A DNA stretch of 32,087 nt from Priapulus caudatus (GCF_000485595.1 NW_014577386.1:80847-112933); one strand, 5' to 3'. Counted from the stretch's first letter, positions 1 through 10,118 are shown. Numbers and translations are program-made. Notes: a model not told the origin generated them from the letters alone.

Positions 1-795
1 GTGTTTCCACTGACGTGCGAAGAGTAAGTGTCTGATAATCTTTTGTCCCTCAAGAGGAGGGTTAAACATGGATTCCTGAACTGCCTCAATAATGTCACAG
101 TGTTCTCATATTCATGGAACATCCATAATCTGGAAACCCAATATGCCTCGGTAGCCCAACGGCTACAGCACAGGATTATGGCTTAAAGGTCATTGCATCG
201 AATCCCATCAGATTTTTTATTATTTACCTGTTTTCTGTATTTTTCTATTTTTATCCATTTAACTATTTCTTTCCAATTAAGGAAATATTTACATGATTTA
301 TTAAATTATTTACAACAATTTTATAACAACAACAAATTTTTACAACAATTAAATTTTTTTTTTTTTAATAGGGTTAGGGTTAGGGTCACAATGCACCATA
401 AAACAGGAGTTTCAGGCACGCGATTTGTATCAACCAATGGGATTTGGGAGGTATGCAGAATGCAGAAGGTTGCTGAAATGATGTGTACGCAACTGCGTAT
501 CTGCATATCTCCTTCAACAAAGGTGTCACTACGCATGACTTAAATGTTACGTTTATAACCGTAGCAACAGACCTCAGATGAGCCCAGACGCTCTGCGGCT
601 CTTGTTTGAATTTTCTTTAATAGTTCTCAAGAGTTCCTGTGAATTGCAACAATGACCTTTGTTTTATTGAAGACCCTAAATACCAAACAAAACAATAGAT
701 CTTTCTCACATTGACTTTTATCTATCACTAATAACCCCTCATGTTATACAAATGATGTTATATATCAACAGCATTTGTTCCACCCTGTCTCTATA
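1..795. repeat. Left copy of an ~0.8-kb duplicated segment
   Basis: The segment aligns base by base with about 4837-5690, beginning within the tail of the 570-bp interspersed repeat (GAGGAGGGTTAAACATG) and running to the CCACC(G)CTTGTCTCT region. The two copies differ by many single-base insertions and deletions rather than substitutions. It carries a tRNA-like SINE head, a T/AT-rich tail, and a short TTAGGG tract at 370-386. The open frames at 193-543 (plus) and 321-536 (minus) are not genes. Confidence 0.8.
146..212 (+). repeat. tRNA-derived SINE-like sequence
   Basis: A box A-like TAGCCCAACGG (152-162) and a box B-like ATCGAATCCC (197-206) lie at tRNA-like spacing and are followed by an AT-rich tail. 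I cannot fold an intact cloverleaf, so this is best called a tRNA-related SINE relic with pol III promoter boxes, not a tRNA gene. A second copy is at about 4990-5060. Confidence 0.5.
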
Positions 796-830
796 CATTA
801 CACATATATGCATGGCACGACATAATTTGT

Positions 831-985
831 ACGGAATTTACAGGAAACTGTCGGCAATAATAGTTAATACTAGGTGAAAGAGAGTATAGAAACATTAAGA
901 ATTTGGTAGTAAATAGATTTCGTATTTATTTAGCATTATATTTTATTGAAACGCTTCAACTTCAAGTCAACTTCAAGTGCGCTTT
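831..985 (+). repeat. Direct repeat, left copy
   Basis: It shares most of its length with 1381-1535, including GTGAAAGAGAGTATAGAAAC and AAATAGATTTCGTATTTATT. The left copy is followed directly by the palindromic element at 988-1317. The copies differ by a few short indels. Confidence 0.8.
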
Positions 986-987
986 CT

Positions 988-1317
988 GGTGCAAATCCAC
1001 TTTAGGCACCTTAGGTATCACGAAGTGATGCAAAGATTTCTGTGTATCATCAACTGATGCACAGAATTTCCGTATATCAAGGAATGATGCAAAAACCCTA
1101 ACCCTAACCCTAACCCTAAGCCCAACCCTAACCCTAACCCTAACACACTTCGTGATACCTAAGGAGTAAGGTTATACTTTATGACTTAGGGTTAGGGTTA
1201 GGGTTAGGGTTTTTGCATCATTCCTTGATATACGGAAAGTCTGTGCATCAGTTGATGATACACAGAAATCTGTGCATCACTTCGTGATACATAAGGTGCC
1301 TAAAGTGGATTTGCGCC
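988..1317. mobile_element. Foldback element with telomere-like repeats inside its arms
   Basis: Arms 988-1120 and 1185-1317 are 133 bp each and differ at about four positions. The inner 40 bp (1081-1120 against 1185-1224) are a perfect inverted match and include four CCCTAA units on one side and TTAGGG units on the other. The 64-bp loop has a second CCCTAA run plus a copy of the arm segment CTTCGTGATACCTAAGG. GCGCTTTC flanks both ends (979-986 and 1318-1325), an 8-bp target duplication, 9 bp if one mismatch is allowed. No coding capacity. The shape fits a non-autonomous cut-and-paste element (hAT- or Mutator-like TSD size); the family is not assigned. Confidence 0.85.
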
Positions 1318-1380
1318 GCGCTTTCCTACCTGCGTCAGCGCGTGCAGCGGCAACCAGCGTTTGTTGCAGATGAGCATTTG

Positions 1381-1535
1381 GACGGCATTTACAGGAAATT
1401 GTCGACAATAATAGGTGAAAGAGAGTATAGAAACATTAAGACTTTTGAAGTTTTGTAGTAAATAGATTTCGTATTTATTTAGCTTTTGATAGCCTTTTTA
1501 AGGCTTTATATTTTATTGAAACGCTCCAAGTGCCT
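1381..1535 (+). repeat. Direct repeat, right copy
   Basis: This is the second copy of the 831-985 repeat. It is followed by CTCCAAGTGCCTGTG where the left copy has TTCAAGTGCGCTTTC and then the foldback element, so the right copy lacks the insertion. Confidence 0.78.
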
Positions 1536-1782
1536 GTGTCACGTGTGACGGCGAACAGTCGGTCAATGACTTCTTATTATATAAAACTAGTTTTACCTGC
1601 CGCTCCACGTGAAATATTCTGTTGGATGAGGGACCTTGCCGGCTGTGAAAGTTTTGTTATCACGTTTCGTAACATGATTAACCAATGTTTCGGAGAGGCG
1701 TTGATTACTCGTACAAAATTTCAAAGCGTCCTTGGAAATGACGTAAACGGTTTCGCCGAAAGGGAGCGCTCCGACCTTTTCT

Positions 1783-1862
1783 CTAGACTGGTACTCTGTC
1801 CGACCTCTCGGCTTAGTTACTCGTTGGGTGAGTAATCGAGGTGGGAGCGAGTATCAGTCTAG
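1783..1862. repeat. 80-bp imperfect hairpin
   Basis: CTAGACTGGTACTC (1783-1796) pairs with GAGTATCAGTCTAG (1849-1862), with further pairing inward (ACCTC/GAGGT, TTACTC/GAGTAA) around a short loop. It lies at the end of a GC-richer 1530-1860 stretch whose open frame has no recognisable protein features. Confidence 0.55.
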
Positions 1863-2550
1863 GCCCCCTACTTTTCCTCTCGCAGTGGTGATATCTATGG
1901 GTGATATGCTCTGGTGATATCGCGGAAGGAAAGACTAAACTGAATCTAAAATTAATGTCACAATTTATAAAAATGTCATTGTTTGATAAAAATTATCTGC
2001 TATATCTGAGTACTGTGTGCTAGCATTTTTGATGATAACACGACAGCACAGTTAAAACTATAATATTGCATAGATGTTTATTTTTGTAAACATTTTATGG
2101 CGATGACGATAGTCTGGACTGCAACCGTATTAATACTATTATACACAAAATTGTAGATATAATTTTGTATTTTATTTTGATTATTTTTAATTATAGATTT
2201 TATTTCGCATAATTAAGACAATGAAAAACTATCAGCAAATGAATGGACAAAGCACAATGTAAAATTATTTAACCACCAGATGGCAGTATACTCTGTAAAA
2301 TATTGAGCGCCTTGATTTGATTTTTGCAGTAGTTGATGTTTTTGTCTCTTCCAAATTAACAATTTTCATGAATAATATTGGTAATATTGCACTTGCACCA
2401 CATGTATTTTTATGTACTATTTGAACAATCAGTATCAATAACCATTTATGACTAGAAGTTAGTGGTTGATGGGTACAGACTACAATTTACCAAACACTTT
2501 TTACACAGTAAATCACACTAAATGTGTCACGATTTTTAACCAGGCTGATT
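1863..2550. other. AT-rich non-coding sequence
   Basis: I see no gene, tandem repeat or clear inverted repeat here. It is presumably TTK intron or upstream sequence. Confidence 0.6.
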
Positions 2551-2560
2551 GATAGTGATA

Positions 2561-3031
2561 CTGATAGGGTCTATGTCCCCCAGGGTACTGCCGGAACGTA
2601 CCCTGGTAACTATTTAGCTGATATGGTTAGTGTTAGGGTTAGGGAGTAGGCGTAGGCGACTCTCTAGACTCGTTAGTGAAGTAGGCGAGGTACGGTCCGG
2701 TATATTACTATTACTAGATAGTACGGCCCAAGGATAGAGAACATGGGTCCTGTAAAACCAATGTGCCTAACCCTAACCCTAATTCTAACCCTAACCCTAA
2801 ACCTAACCCTAACAATAACTCTAACCATAACCCTAACCTATTATATTGATATAATATTATATTTATATTGATGTAAATGACATTGGTTTTATTGGTACCG
2901 TACCCATGTTCTCTATCCTTGAACCGATAGTACTACTATTAGTAGTATTTAGTACCAGGGTAGGTTCCGGTATACCGGACCGTACCAAGTGTACGTTCCG
3001 GCAGTACCCTGGAGGACATAGACCCTATCAG
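2561..3031. mobile_element. 471-bp inverted-repeat element with telomere-like core
   Basis: Its ends are CTGATAGGGTCTATGTCC (2561 on) and the reverse complement ending at 3031. The arms continue through CCGGAACGTAC, GGTACGGTCCGGTATA and AAGGATAGAGAACATGGG to an inner CCAATG/CATTGG, with indels between arms. The core 2766-2839 is a degenerate (CCCTAA)n tract and the left arm also holds GTTAGGGTTAGGG (2632-2644). ATAGTGATA occurs at 2552-2560, abutting the left end, and at 3034-3042, two bases from the right end: a probable 9-bp target duplication. Confidence 0.75.
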
Positions 3032-3174
3032 CAATAGTGATACTGTGATAGTGATACAATGGTAAACCAACAGAGACATGATGATCCTCTCTCTACAGAG
3101 TTAGATTCATAGCTTGGCTGATTCATATGAAAATAATCATTTTTAATTTTGTCTTCAATATTAATTAGTATTAG

Positions 3175-3462
3175 GCAGTGGCTACGGGTACGGTAGCCGT
3201 ATCTTAATATCTTGAGGCTACGGGTACGGTAGCCGTATCTTAATGTCTCGAGGCTACAGGTACGGGAGTCCATTCGCTTTCATACTTAACGAGACAAAGA
3301 TGGCAGCGGGGGCGCCAAATTTCGAAATAACGCCTTAATTGGGAAATAAATTCACGATTTGAGAGTTTAGATGAGCTAGAACCCTAACCCTAAACCTAAC
3401 CCTAACCCTAACGCCAAAAAGAGGCTTCAACGAACGACGGCTACCGTACCTCCAGCCACTGC
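3175..3462. mobile_element. 288-bp inverted-repeat element with telomere-like core
   Basis: GCAGTGGCTACGGGTACGGT (3175 on) is mirrored by ACCGTACCTCCAGCCACTGC (3443-3462). Weaker inverted similarity extends outward (CAATATTAATT near 3157, AATTAATATTG near 3493). The left half has a 36-bp unit repeated at 3180, 3216 and, degraded, 3252. The core holds a (CCCTAA)n tract at 3381-3412. No convincing target duplication. The minus-strand frame at 3028-3273 is produced by the repeats. Confidence 0.6.
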
Positions 3463-4032
3463 GTTATTATTATTAAATATGATAATGTGTGGAATTAATA
3501 TTGTCACATTATAATTATATTGATATTGATTATTGATAATGTAGTTGATTATTTTTGCAGCACAGTCACAGTGATTAGCCGTATAACACAAACATAGCAG
3601 ACAAATATTGTCTATGTGAGCCACCAGTCTGTGGCAGGCAGCCCATGGTCTAATCCATCAGGACCATGTCTTCATACAGAAGTTTCAAGTACGCTATATA
3701 AATGGGGACGTTATTATTTGCCCTTTTCATAGTAAATACATGACTATTAGTTTAAATACTGAAAATTAACGTATTTAAAATAGCACATTTGGGATGTTAT
3801 TCAGCTTATACGCCACTAGCTTATAAGTATAACCAAGATGTGGTGGAACAATTGAATAAAACTAGCAAACTGCTATGCTGTGACATCATTACAAACATCA
3901 CTGCCATGCCGTCTTGACCGACATGCTAAGCCGTCTTAGTCTTCACTCAACTTGACGGAGAGTATAATGCATAATATCCTAAATCTGTTAGTGGAATTAG
4001 CTCGAACAAAATCTCTTTGTTGTATTTTGCAG

Positions 4033-4173
4033 TCATCAGTCTAAATCATCGACAAGTAGTTCTGCTAGCACAGAAGATGGTGACACGGGTGGCTTGACGT
4101 ATCAACAAATGTTGTACAAGAACTCTTATCGAAACAAATTGCCAACTTCATCTACAAAGAAGGGGTACCCGGG
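4033..4173 (+). CDS. TTK: TTK exon a (first visible): Ser/Thr-rich linker
   Basis: The exon is bounded by a TTTTGCAG acceptor and a GG|GTATGC donor. It encodes residues 1-46 (start HQSKSSTSSS, end STKKGYP) and two bases of Gly47. The first base completes a codon from an unseen upstream exon, so that exon must end in phase 2. The peptide is rich in Ser and Thr and looks disordered. It has no recognisable domain. It belongs to the gene because it splices in frame to 7143-7279 and that exon to the large exon at 7815. Support rests on phase continuity and splice sites, not homology. Confidence 0.72.
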
Positions 4174-4352
4174 GTATGCTCATAATTCGTTTCTCAGTTT
4201 CTTTTATGATAGTGTAATTCATGTGTGTTTGTTCTTCAATTCTAACGCAAACTAATGTTGCTAAGTACCATTTCATAGATCATTTTAAAAATATGTTAGC
4301 TCTAGCATAACCAATGTATGAACAGACAGGAATTACATCGTTGTTCTTTTTA

Positions 4353-4915
4353 TTAGCTCATCTGACGTAGTCAGATGCAGCTTGTAAAATCACATGAGCG
4401 TGCGTGCGTCCGTGCATGCGTCAACAGTTGGGCACAAATCTTAACCGCTCGACTTATGGTCACAATATTCGGGACGTAGGGTGGGGGGTCGTCAAAACGA
4501 ATTGGGATGTCGAAGCTGGGGGTCAAAGGTCAAGAGGTGTAAAAGAAGGGGGAACATTTCCTCCTTAACTTAAGGTATAGGGAGGAAATGCAGAATTGCG
4601 GCACAAATCTAAACGGCTCGACCTAGGCTTGTGATAGTCGGTGTATAGCATCATGGTAGGAAAAGCCATCACTGTGCCGAAATTGGAGGTCACAGGTCAA
4701 AGGTCAATGGGCACCAGGGCAGATTTTAGACATTTTCTGAGGACATGGTCTGACGGAGCGATTGAAAAACTTTTTTGTTTCTAGCGGTGGACCTACGCAT
4801 TTTTATGGCTTTAGTTGAAACGGACCAATGAAAGTGTGTTTTCCACTGAACGTGCGAAGGAGTAAGTGTCTGATAATCTTTTGTCCCTCAAGAGGAGGGT
4901 TAAACATGCAGATTC
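4353..4915 (+). repeat. Interspersed ~570-bp repeat, copy 1
   Basis: It begins TTAGCTCATCTGAC-GTA-GTCAGATG, a small inverted repeat, then a GTGCGTCC-type low-complexity run, CAACAGTTGGGCACAAATC, and ends near GAGGAGGGTTAAACATG. It aligns with 12846-13420 and partly with 24138-24365, all on the same strand. AGGTCA-like half sites lie at 4521-4532 and 4687-4706. Non-coding. The family is not identified; similar short-headed repeats are common in lophotrochozoan genomes (recollection, not checked). Confidence 0.8.
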
Positions 4916-5690
4916 CTGAAGCTGCCTCCAATAATGTCACAGGTTCTCATATTTCATGGAACATCATCAATCGGAAACGCGCAATAATGCTCGGTAGCGC
5001 CCAACCGGCTACAGCAACAGGATTAGTGGCTTACAGGTCATTGGATCCGAATCCCATCAGATTTTTTTATATTTACCTGTTTTACTGTATTTTTCTATTT
5101 TATCCATTTAAAACTATTATCTTCTCCAATTAAAAAGATCATTTACATGACATTTATTAAAATTATTTACACAATTTTATTAACAACAACTTTTACAAAC
5201 AATTATTTTTTTTTTTTAATAGGGTCTTAGGGTATAGGGTCACAATGCACCATAGAAACAGGGAGTTTTCAGGCACGTGCGATTTGTATCAACCAAATGG
5301 GATTTGGAGGTACTGACGCAAGAGTTAATGCAGAAGTGCTGAATGATGTGTGAGAGCAACTGGCGTATCTGCATATCTCCTTCAACACAGGTGTACTACG
5401 TCATGACTTAAATGTTAACGTTATAACCGTAGGCAACAGCACCAATGACGATGAGCCCAGTGACGCTCTGCGGCTCTTGTTATGAATTTTGTTAATATTC
5501 TAAGAGTTCCTGCGTGAATTGGCAACAAATCGACCTTTGTTGTATTGGACAGAACCCTAAATACCGAAACAAAACAATAGACTTGCTCAGGGCCATTGAC
5601 TTTATCTATCACTAATAACCCCCTTTATACAAATGATGTTTATATAGTGCAACGCAGGCAGTTGTGGTTCCACCGCTTGTCTCTGATACA
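4837..5690. repeat. Right copy of the ~0.8-kb duplicated segment, error-rich
   Basis: It is a second copy of 1-795 and continues directly from the interspersed repeat at 4353. It has frequent one-base insertions, including one inside the SINE box B (GGATCCGAATCCC) and inside the TTAGGG tract (GGGTCTTAGGGTATAGGG, near 5220). Open frames at 4828-5133 and 5421-5881 are not conserved between the copies and are rejected as genes. Confidence 0.75.
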
Positions 5691-6029
5691 GTTATCACAG
5701 TAAATACTGCATGCAGACAAACCGACTCACGTCGCTTCACTGAAATGAAATTTCTAAATCCACTGGCCTTCGGTCGGCACCAGCCAGCAAAATTTACATG
5801 GACGCGGACTAATCTTACGTCTGGAGCCATATACCTTATTTTGACACTTTTTGACAATAAAGAACAAAACAGTAATATCATTGTTGGATTCTTACCTTAC
5901 TAATAACCTTTCTCAAAACACTGCATGAATACTAGTAATAAATACCTATCACAATATATACATTCACATCATTCCCCACACACCAACACACAATAGAAGC
6001 TGCAAATAGAACAACAAATCTGTGGCTTA

Positions 6030-6840
6030 GTCGTCAGTGAGAGTACACACATACCTTCTAAGGCAAAAACTGCATGATTAACAGTAAGGATACTTATCAA
6101 GACCATTTACTCACATACCTTCTACAAACTGCTTATGATAACAGTAAGCGATAACTATCAAACATTATCACATACCTTCTACAAACCTGCTATGACTACA
6201 GTAAGGATACTTATCAAAATTTACACAACTACCTTCTACAACTTACACACTGCTGAATGATAACAGGTAAGGATACTTATCAAAAATTTATCACATACCT
6301 TCTATAAACGCTATGATAACAGTACAGGATACTTATCAAAACATTTATCACATATAGCCATTCTAAAATGCTATGATAACAGTCAATGGATACTTAACAA
6401 ACATTATCACATACCTTCTATAAAACCTGGGCCTAATGATACAGATAAGGCTACTTATCTACCCAACATTGATACCACGATACGCCCTCTAAAGCAAACT
6501 GCTAATGCACAACCAGTAAGGATACCTTGATCAAACATTTAACAGCATACCCTTCTACAAACTGCTGATGATAACAGTACGGATACTTATCAAAAACATA
6601 TCTATCACAATACATTCTACACACTGCTATAGAATAACAGATCCAGGATACATTATCAAACATTTATCACATAGCCTTTCTACAAACCTGCTATGATAAC
6701 GGAGTAAGGATACTTAATCAAACATTACCATACCTTCTACTACACGCATGATAACAGTAAAGGACTCCTTATCAAAACATTTATCAGCCATTACCTTCCT
6801 ACAGCCAACGCTATGATAACAGTAAAGAATACCTATGACG
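6030..6840. repeat. Degraded 56-bp tandem array, about 13 units
   Basis: The consensus unit contains GCTATGATAACAGTAAGGAT, then ACTTATCAAACATTTATCAC, then ATACCTTCTACAAA. Units vary by random-looking small insertions and deletions, so lengths drift between about 52 and 70 bp. The array lies in the TTK intron between exons a and b. Confidence 0.8.
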
Positions 6841-7142
6841 TTTGGTTAGCGACTGAAACAAAGTTATAACAACGTGTTATGTGTACAGTAAGTAGTCTCA
6901 TAAAATACTGTGATAAATATTTAAATACTTAGTATGGTGTAGAAAAAAATATGGTGGACTCTATGTCGGCGAATCGTCATCCATTTAACGCTTGATTAAT
7001 TTACGGATCGCAATGAGAGATTTTGGTGGCCTGGACCACGGGTCCATCCGCCTAATCGTCGAAGACTGCGAACCACTGGTATAAATGAATTAGCCTTTTA
7101 ATAGCTTTTCTTTTTCATAACTTGTAACTGTGCATTTCATAG

Positions 7143-7279
7143 GCGTGGAAACTACGTAGGCATGCCGCGCCGTGTTGTCTATTCGGATCTACATGAGCTT
7201 GATGACAGTGATGATAGCGATACTGGTTCCCAGGCCAGCCTGCACTCACTGGAAGACGCAGAGAAGACAGGGAATACGA
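7143..7279 (+). CDS. TTK: TTK exon b: acidic linker
   Basis: The acceptor is TTTCATAG and the donor A|GTAAGT. One base completes Gly47, residues 48-92 follow, and one base of Asn93 remains. The peptide contains an acidic Ser/Asp run (SDLHELDDSDDSD) of a kind that attracts acidophilic kinases such as CK2 or PLK1; that role is inference. Only this frame is open through the exon, and its phases fit both neighbours. It lies 3 kb from exon a, across an intron filled with repeats and a noisy stretch. Confidence 0.75.
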
Positions 7280-7814
7280 GTAAGTGATCGGCGTTGCAAC
7301 TATGTTCACAAGATCCTAAGTAAAATGATGCTTGGTTGGCTTATTATGAGTGTGTTATCTATTAGCTGTGATTTAGCTGTGTGTATTAAATGTCTGGACT
7401 CATTCAACACACAGCAAGGTGCTTCGGAGGTCTTTAACGCATGTCAGGTTTGAATTGCCTGAAATCGCGTTAACCCTTTCACGTGCCTTAATTTTTAATT
7501 ACGTAATCGACGTGCCTTAATTTCTAGCTGTGTTTTCTAATATGTATGTTCCTCCTATGTATGTTAAAAAATAAATATTTTGTTGTTTAGTAGGTAAAAC
7601 TAAAGTGTCCAGAAAAGAAGTATGTCATTAATCTTTAAAAAAAAAATGTATTGGAAACCCCCTCCCAGACCCTCTCCTCCCATCCATCCATAAACAACAT
7701 GCCTGACGAAATTCCTAGGGAAACCTCTGGACACGTTTGTAAAATGTGGTCACCATACTCCACAATCCTTCTGTTACATGGGATGACCCAAATTTATGCC
7801 TTTTATTGCTGCAG

Positions 7815-9074
7815 ATTCACTAAGTATCTACTCTTTTGATCGACGCTTCCCCTTTATGAAGAGTGCTGTCTCAGCACCTGTAAATGAGACTGCAGACCTC
7901 AAGGCAGCATCAAGGTCCGTTGCTGTAAAGCCAGAAGACATGAGCAGCAGCAAAGATGCTCCTGCAAACCACCTACATAGACCACTGCAACCATCTTTTA
8001 CTGGGTCGAATTCTGCTTTCGTTGCTGTTAAAAAGATCACACCCATGCCACACTGTGATGTCAGCGCTCCAGGCGCATCACGTGATGTTTTCGGCACTGC
8101 ACACCTAGAAAGTCATGACTTTAATCAACAGCAGAGAGAAGAAATGTACCAGTCCGTAGACAAAAGCAGCGACATTAATTCGAAACTCGCTTCACCTTCT
8201 AGAGGAGGTCAAGTGAAAACTCCTCCAGCGACGCCGACGAAAAACCACAAGTTTGTGAACAGCGTTCACAAGGTCATGCCTGCCGGCGAATCCCACGTGA
8301 GCTCTGCCTTGAAAGCTGCAGGAGAGTTCAGCGAACGAAAGGCCGGTAAGGTGAACAGACAACCGCTGTCGGAATTGAGCAACGGGAGAGACGCGGCACT
8401 GTCAAGAGACAAATACGCAATGCCGTCGGATGGCAAGCCGCATGCTGTGAGAAAGACTGTCAGTTACAGCGTGGTGCCGTCAGGCAGTGCCTCGTCACAC
8501 ACGCGGACGCCAGCGGAGAAGAGTAGTGGCGACCTCGGCTTATTTACGTGTCGCGGCGTTGACGCGGTGGGGCCATTATCGAGACAAAAGAGCATGCCTT
8601 CTCTGGGCAGAGTGTCGAGTACATCGCTGACGCCTGCGATCGCCGCTGGCAACCGCGACAAAGAAAATGTGCGTGTGGAGAGAAGAAGCGAGCGTGGGAA
8701 TGAGGCGACTCCAATTGCTACGACCTGGGCAGAGCCTGTCAGGGAGTTATCCGAAGCTTCCAGGGATTTGTCGGCTAAACATACGGACTCTCGTGCCCGG
8801 ATGGATTTACTGTTTGAAGGCGGAGGCGAAATTGCTGCATCCGCAATGCGCAGCCATGGCAACCGCGGCATATATCCACCAGCCCTACGCGCAGGACATA
8901 CAAGCAGCATCCGTAGCAGAACTGCAGTCAGCCATCATAATCTACTCCCGGGCATGTCTGCAAAGACTGCCCTTATTAGACCAGAACCTGTGAGTCAGCA
9001 AGACAACCACACTGGTGGTCAGAAGTCTACCCCGCAGCTACTGGCACAGGGTTCTACTGGTAGTATGTCAAATG
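7815..9074 (+). CDS. TTK: TTK exon c: large disordered region with KEN and D-box motifs
   Basis: This 1,260-bp exon has a GCTGCAG acceptor and a G|GTGAGT donor. It encodes residues 94-512 with a split codon at each end. The protein is low-complexity and rich in Ser, Ala, Arg and Lys with many SP/TP sites (for example KTPPATPTK), typical of a disordered Cdk-target region. A KEN motif lies at 8660-8668 (K375) and an RxxL D-box-like motif, RQPLSELSN, at 8357-8383 (R274). Such degrons direct APC/C-dependent destruction, which is known for TTK. The frame stays open upstream to an ATG at 7796, but phase and acceptor favour internal splicing over a start there. Several overlapping minus-strand frames are shadows. 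Confidence 0.85.
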
Positions 9075-9211
9075 GTGAGTTAGATTAGTCAATATCGCAG
9101 TATGCATTCTAGGGAAGGAGATAACTTTTGCTTTACTCATTTTGCGTTAATAGCTCTTGGAATCATCAACCCGCTGCCTTTTGTTGTAATTGTCTGTTTG
9201 TTACATGGCAG

Positions 9212-9347
9212 TGTCGGTGTCAGCAACCACGTTCAGCGGCCAGGATGTTTCATCCAGTCTGCAGCTTAGCAGTCAGCCATTCCAGGTCATCCACAATGGG
9301 GTTAAAATGACTGTAGTTCCGGCTACAGCTTGTCCGACACCGACAAC
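9212..9347 (+). CDS. TTK: TTK exon d: linker before the kinase domain
   Basis: The acceptor ends at 9211 and the donor is AC|GTAAGC. It encodes residues 514-557 and parts of Val513 and Thr558. The peptide is Ser- and Thr-rich with alternating hydrophobic residues (start SVSATTFSGQ, then LQLSSQPFQVIHNG). It has no domain. Phase 1 in and phase 2 out match the flanking exons exactly, which is the main support. Confidence 0.82.
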
Positions 9348-9588
9348 GTAAGCGCCATTTCTTTATGGTTCACAGAATTTTCTTCATTTTATTCTGATGA
9401 ACTGGTTATAACTGGTGTGCTATGAAATGTTGTGTACCTTTTCTGGCTGCAAGGTCGTTACTTTTATTGGGACAGATGGTAAGCATTTGTAAATAATAAT
9501 AATAATTATAATGATAACATAATAAATAACATAATGTAATAATAATAATATAATCGATTGTTTTGGCACGTTCTTTTGTTGTGCGTAG

Positions 9589-9724
9589 GGAGCAGACGGC
9601 GACGTCGGCCACTCAGCATGCGGCCGCCTCATCTCTGATTCGGGACCTGGGTAAGGACATCATCACGATCAATGGGAAGTCCTACATTGTCTTCACACTG
9701 CTCGGCAAGGGAGGGTCCAGCAAG
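9589..9724 (+). CDS. TTK: TTK exon e: start of kinase domain, glycine-rich loop
   Basis: The acceptor is GCGTAG and the donor AAG|GTAGGA. It encodes residues 559-603. The kinase fold begins near residue 583 (DIITINGKSY), and the exon ends within the ATP-binding P-loop, LLGKGGSSK. Human TTK has the same G-x-GGSSK arrangement, a hallmark of MPS1 kinases. The loop is completed by VYQV in the next exon, after a phase 0 junction. Confidence 0.95.
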
Positions 9725-10118
9725 GTAGGATGACACGTGCTGCAAGAGAAGCGCACTGCTTCAGTGGCATCGGTTTTTTCATATCAACATGTTTTTTTCA
9801 TGTTTCGCAGCTTCACTCTGGTTTGGGCAAGTTTGGCCCATTTACGTTTGTTGTTTCGTTAAAATTTCAATTGAATTGGTCACAGAAATTACATCTTCGA
9901 AAATATTAAGTTTATTTATTTCTCGTTGTTCTGCTAGTTTGATTTGATTTCATAATTCTATTGTTATTGGATTAAAGTAACAGTGATGAAGCAGAAAGTG
10001 AGGTCTGTCTAAGATTATATGAGAAAAAGGCTAACACAACATCCCAGATGTGTAACTAAATCTATAAGATAAATCATATTACAATCAATGGCATAAACGA
10101 ATCTGGTAATTTTTACAG

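Noticed and set aside
146-212. Functional tRNA gene
   Set aside because: Box A and B are present, but I cannot pair the acceptor and anticodon stems; it is part of a repeat.
1530-1835. 101-aa plus-strand open frame as an early TTK (TPR) exon
   Set aside because: No TPR-like pattern and no fitting donor or phase for exon a; the end of the frame lies in a hairpin repeat.
353-3412. A true chromosome end
   Set aside because: The tracts are short, occur in both directions, and sit within inverted-repeat elements; genes continue on the right.
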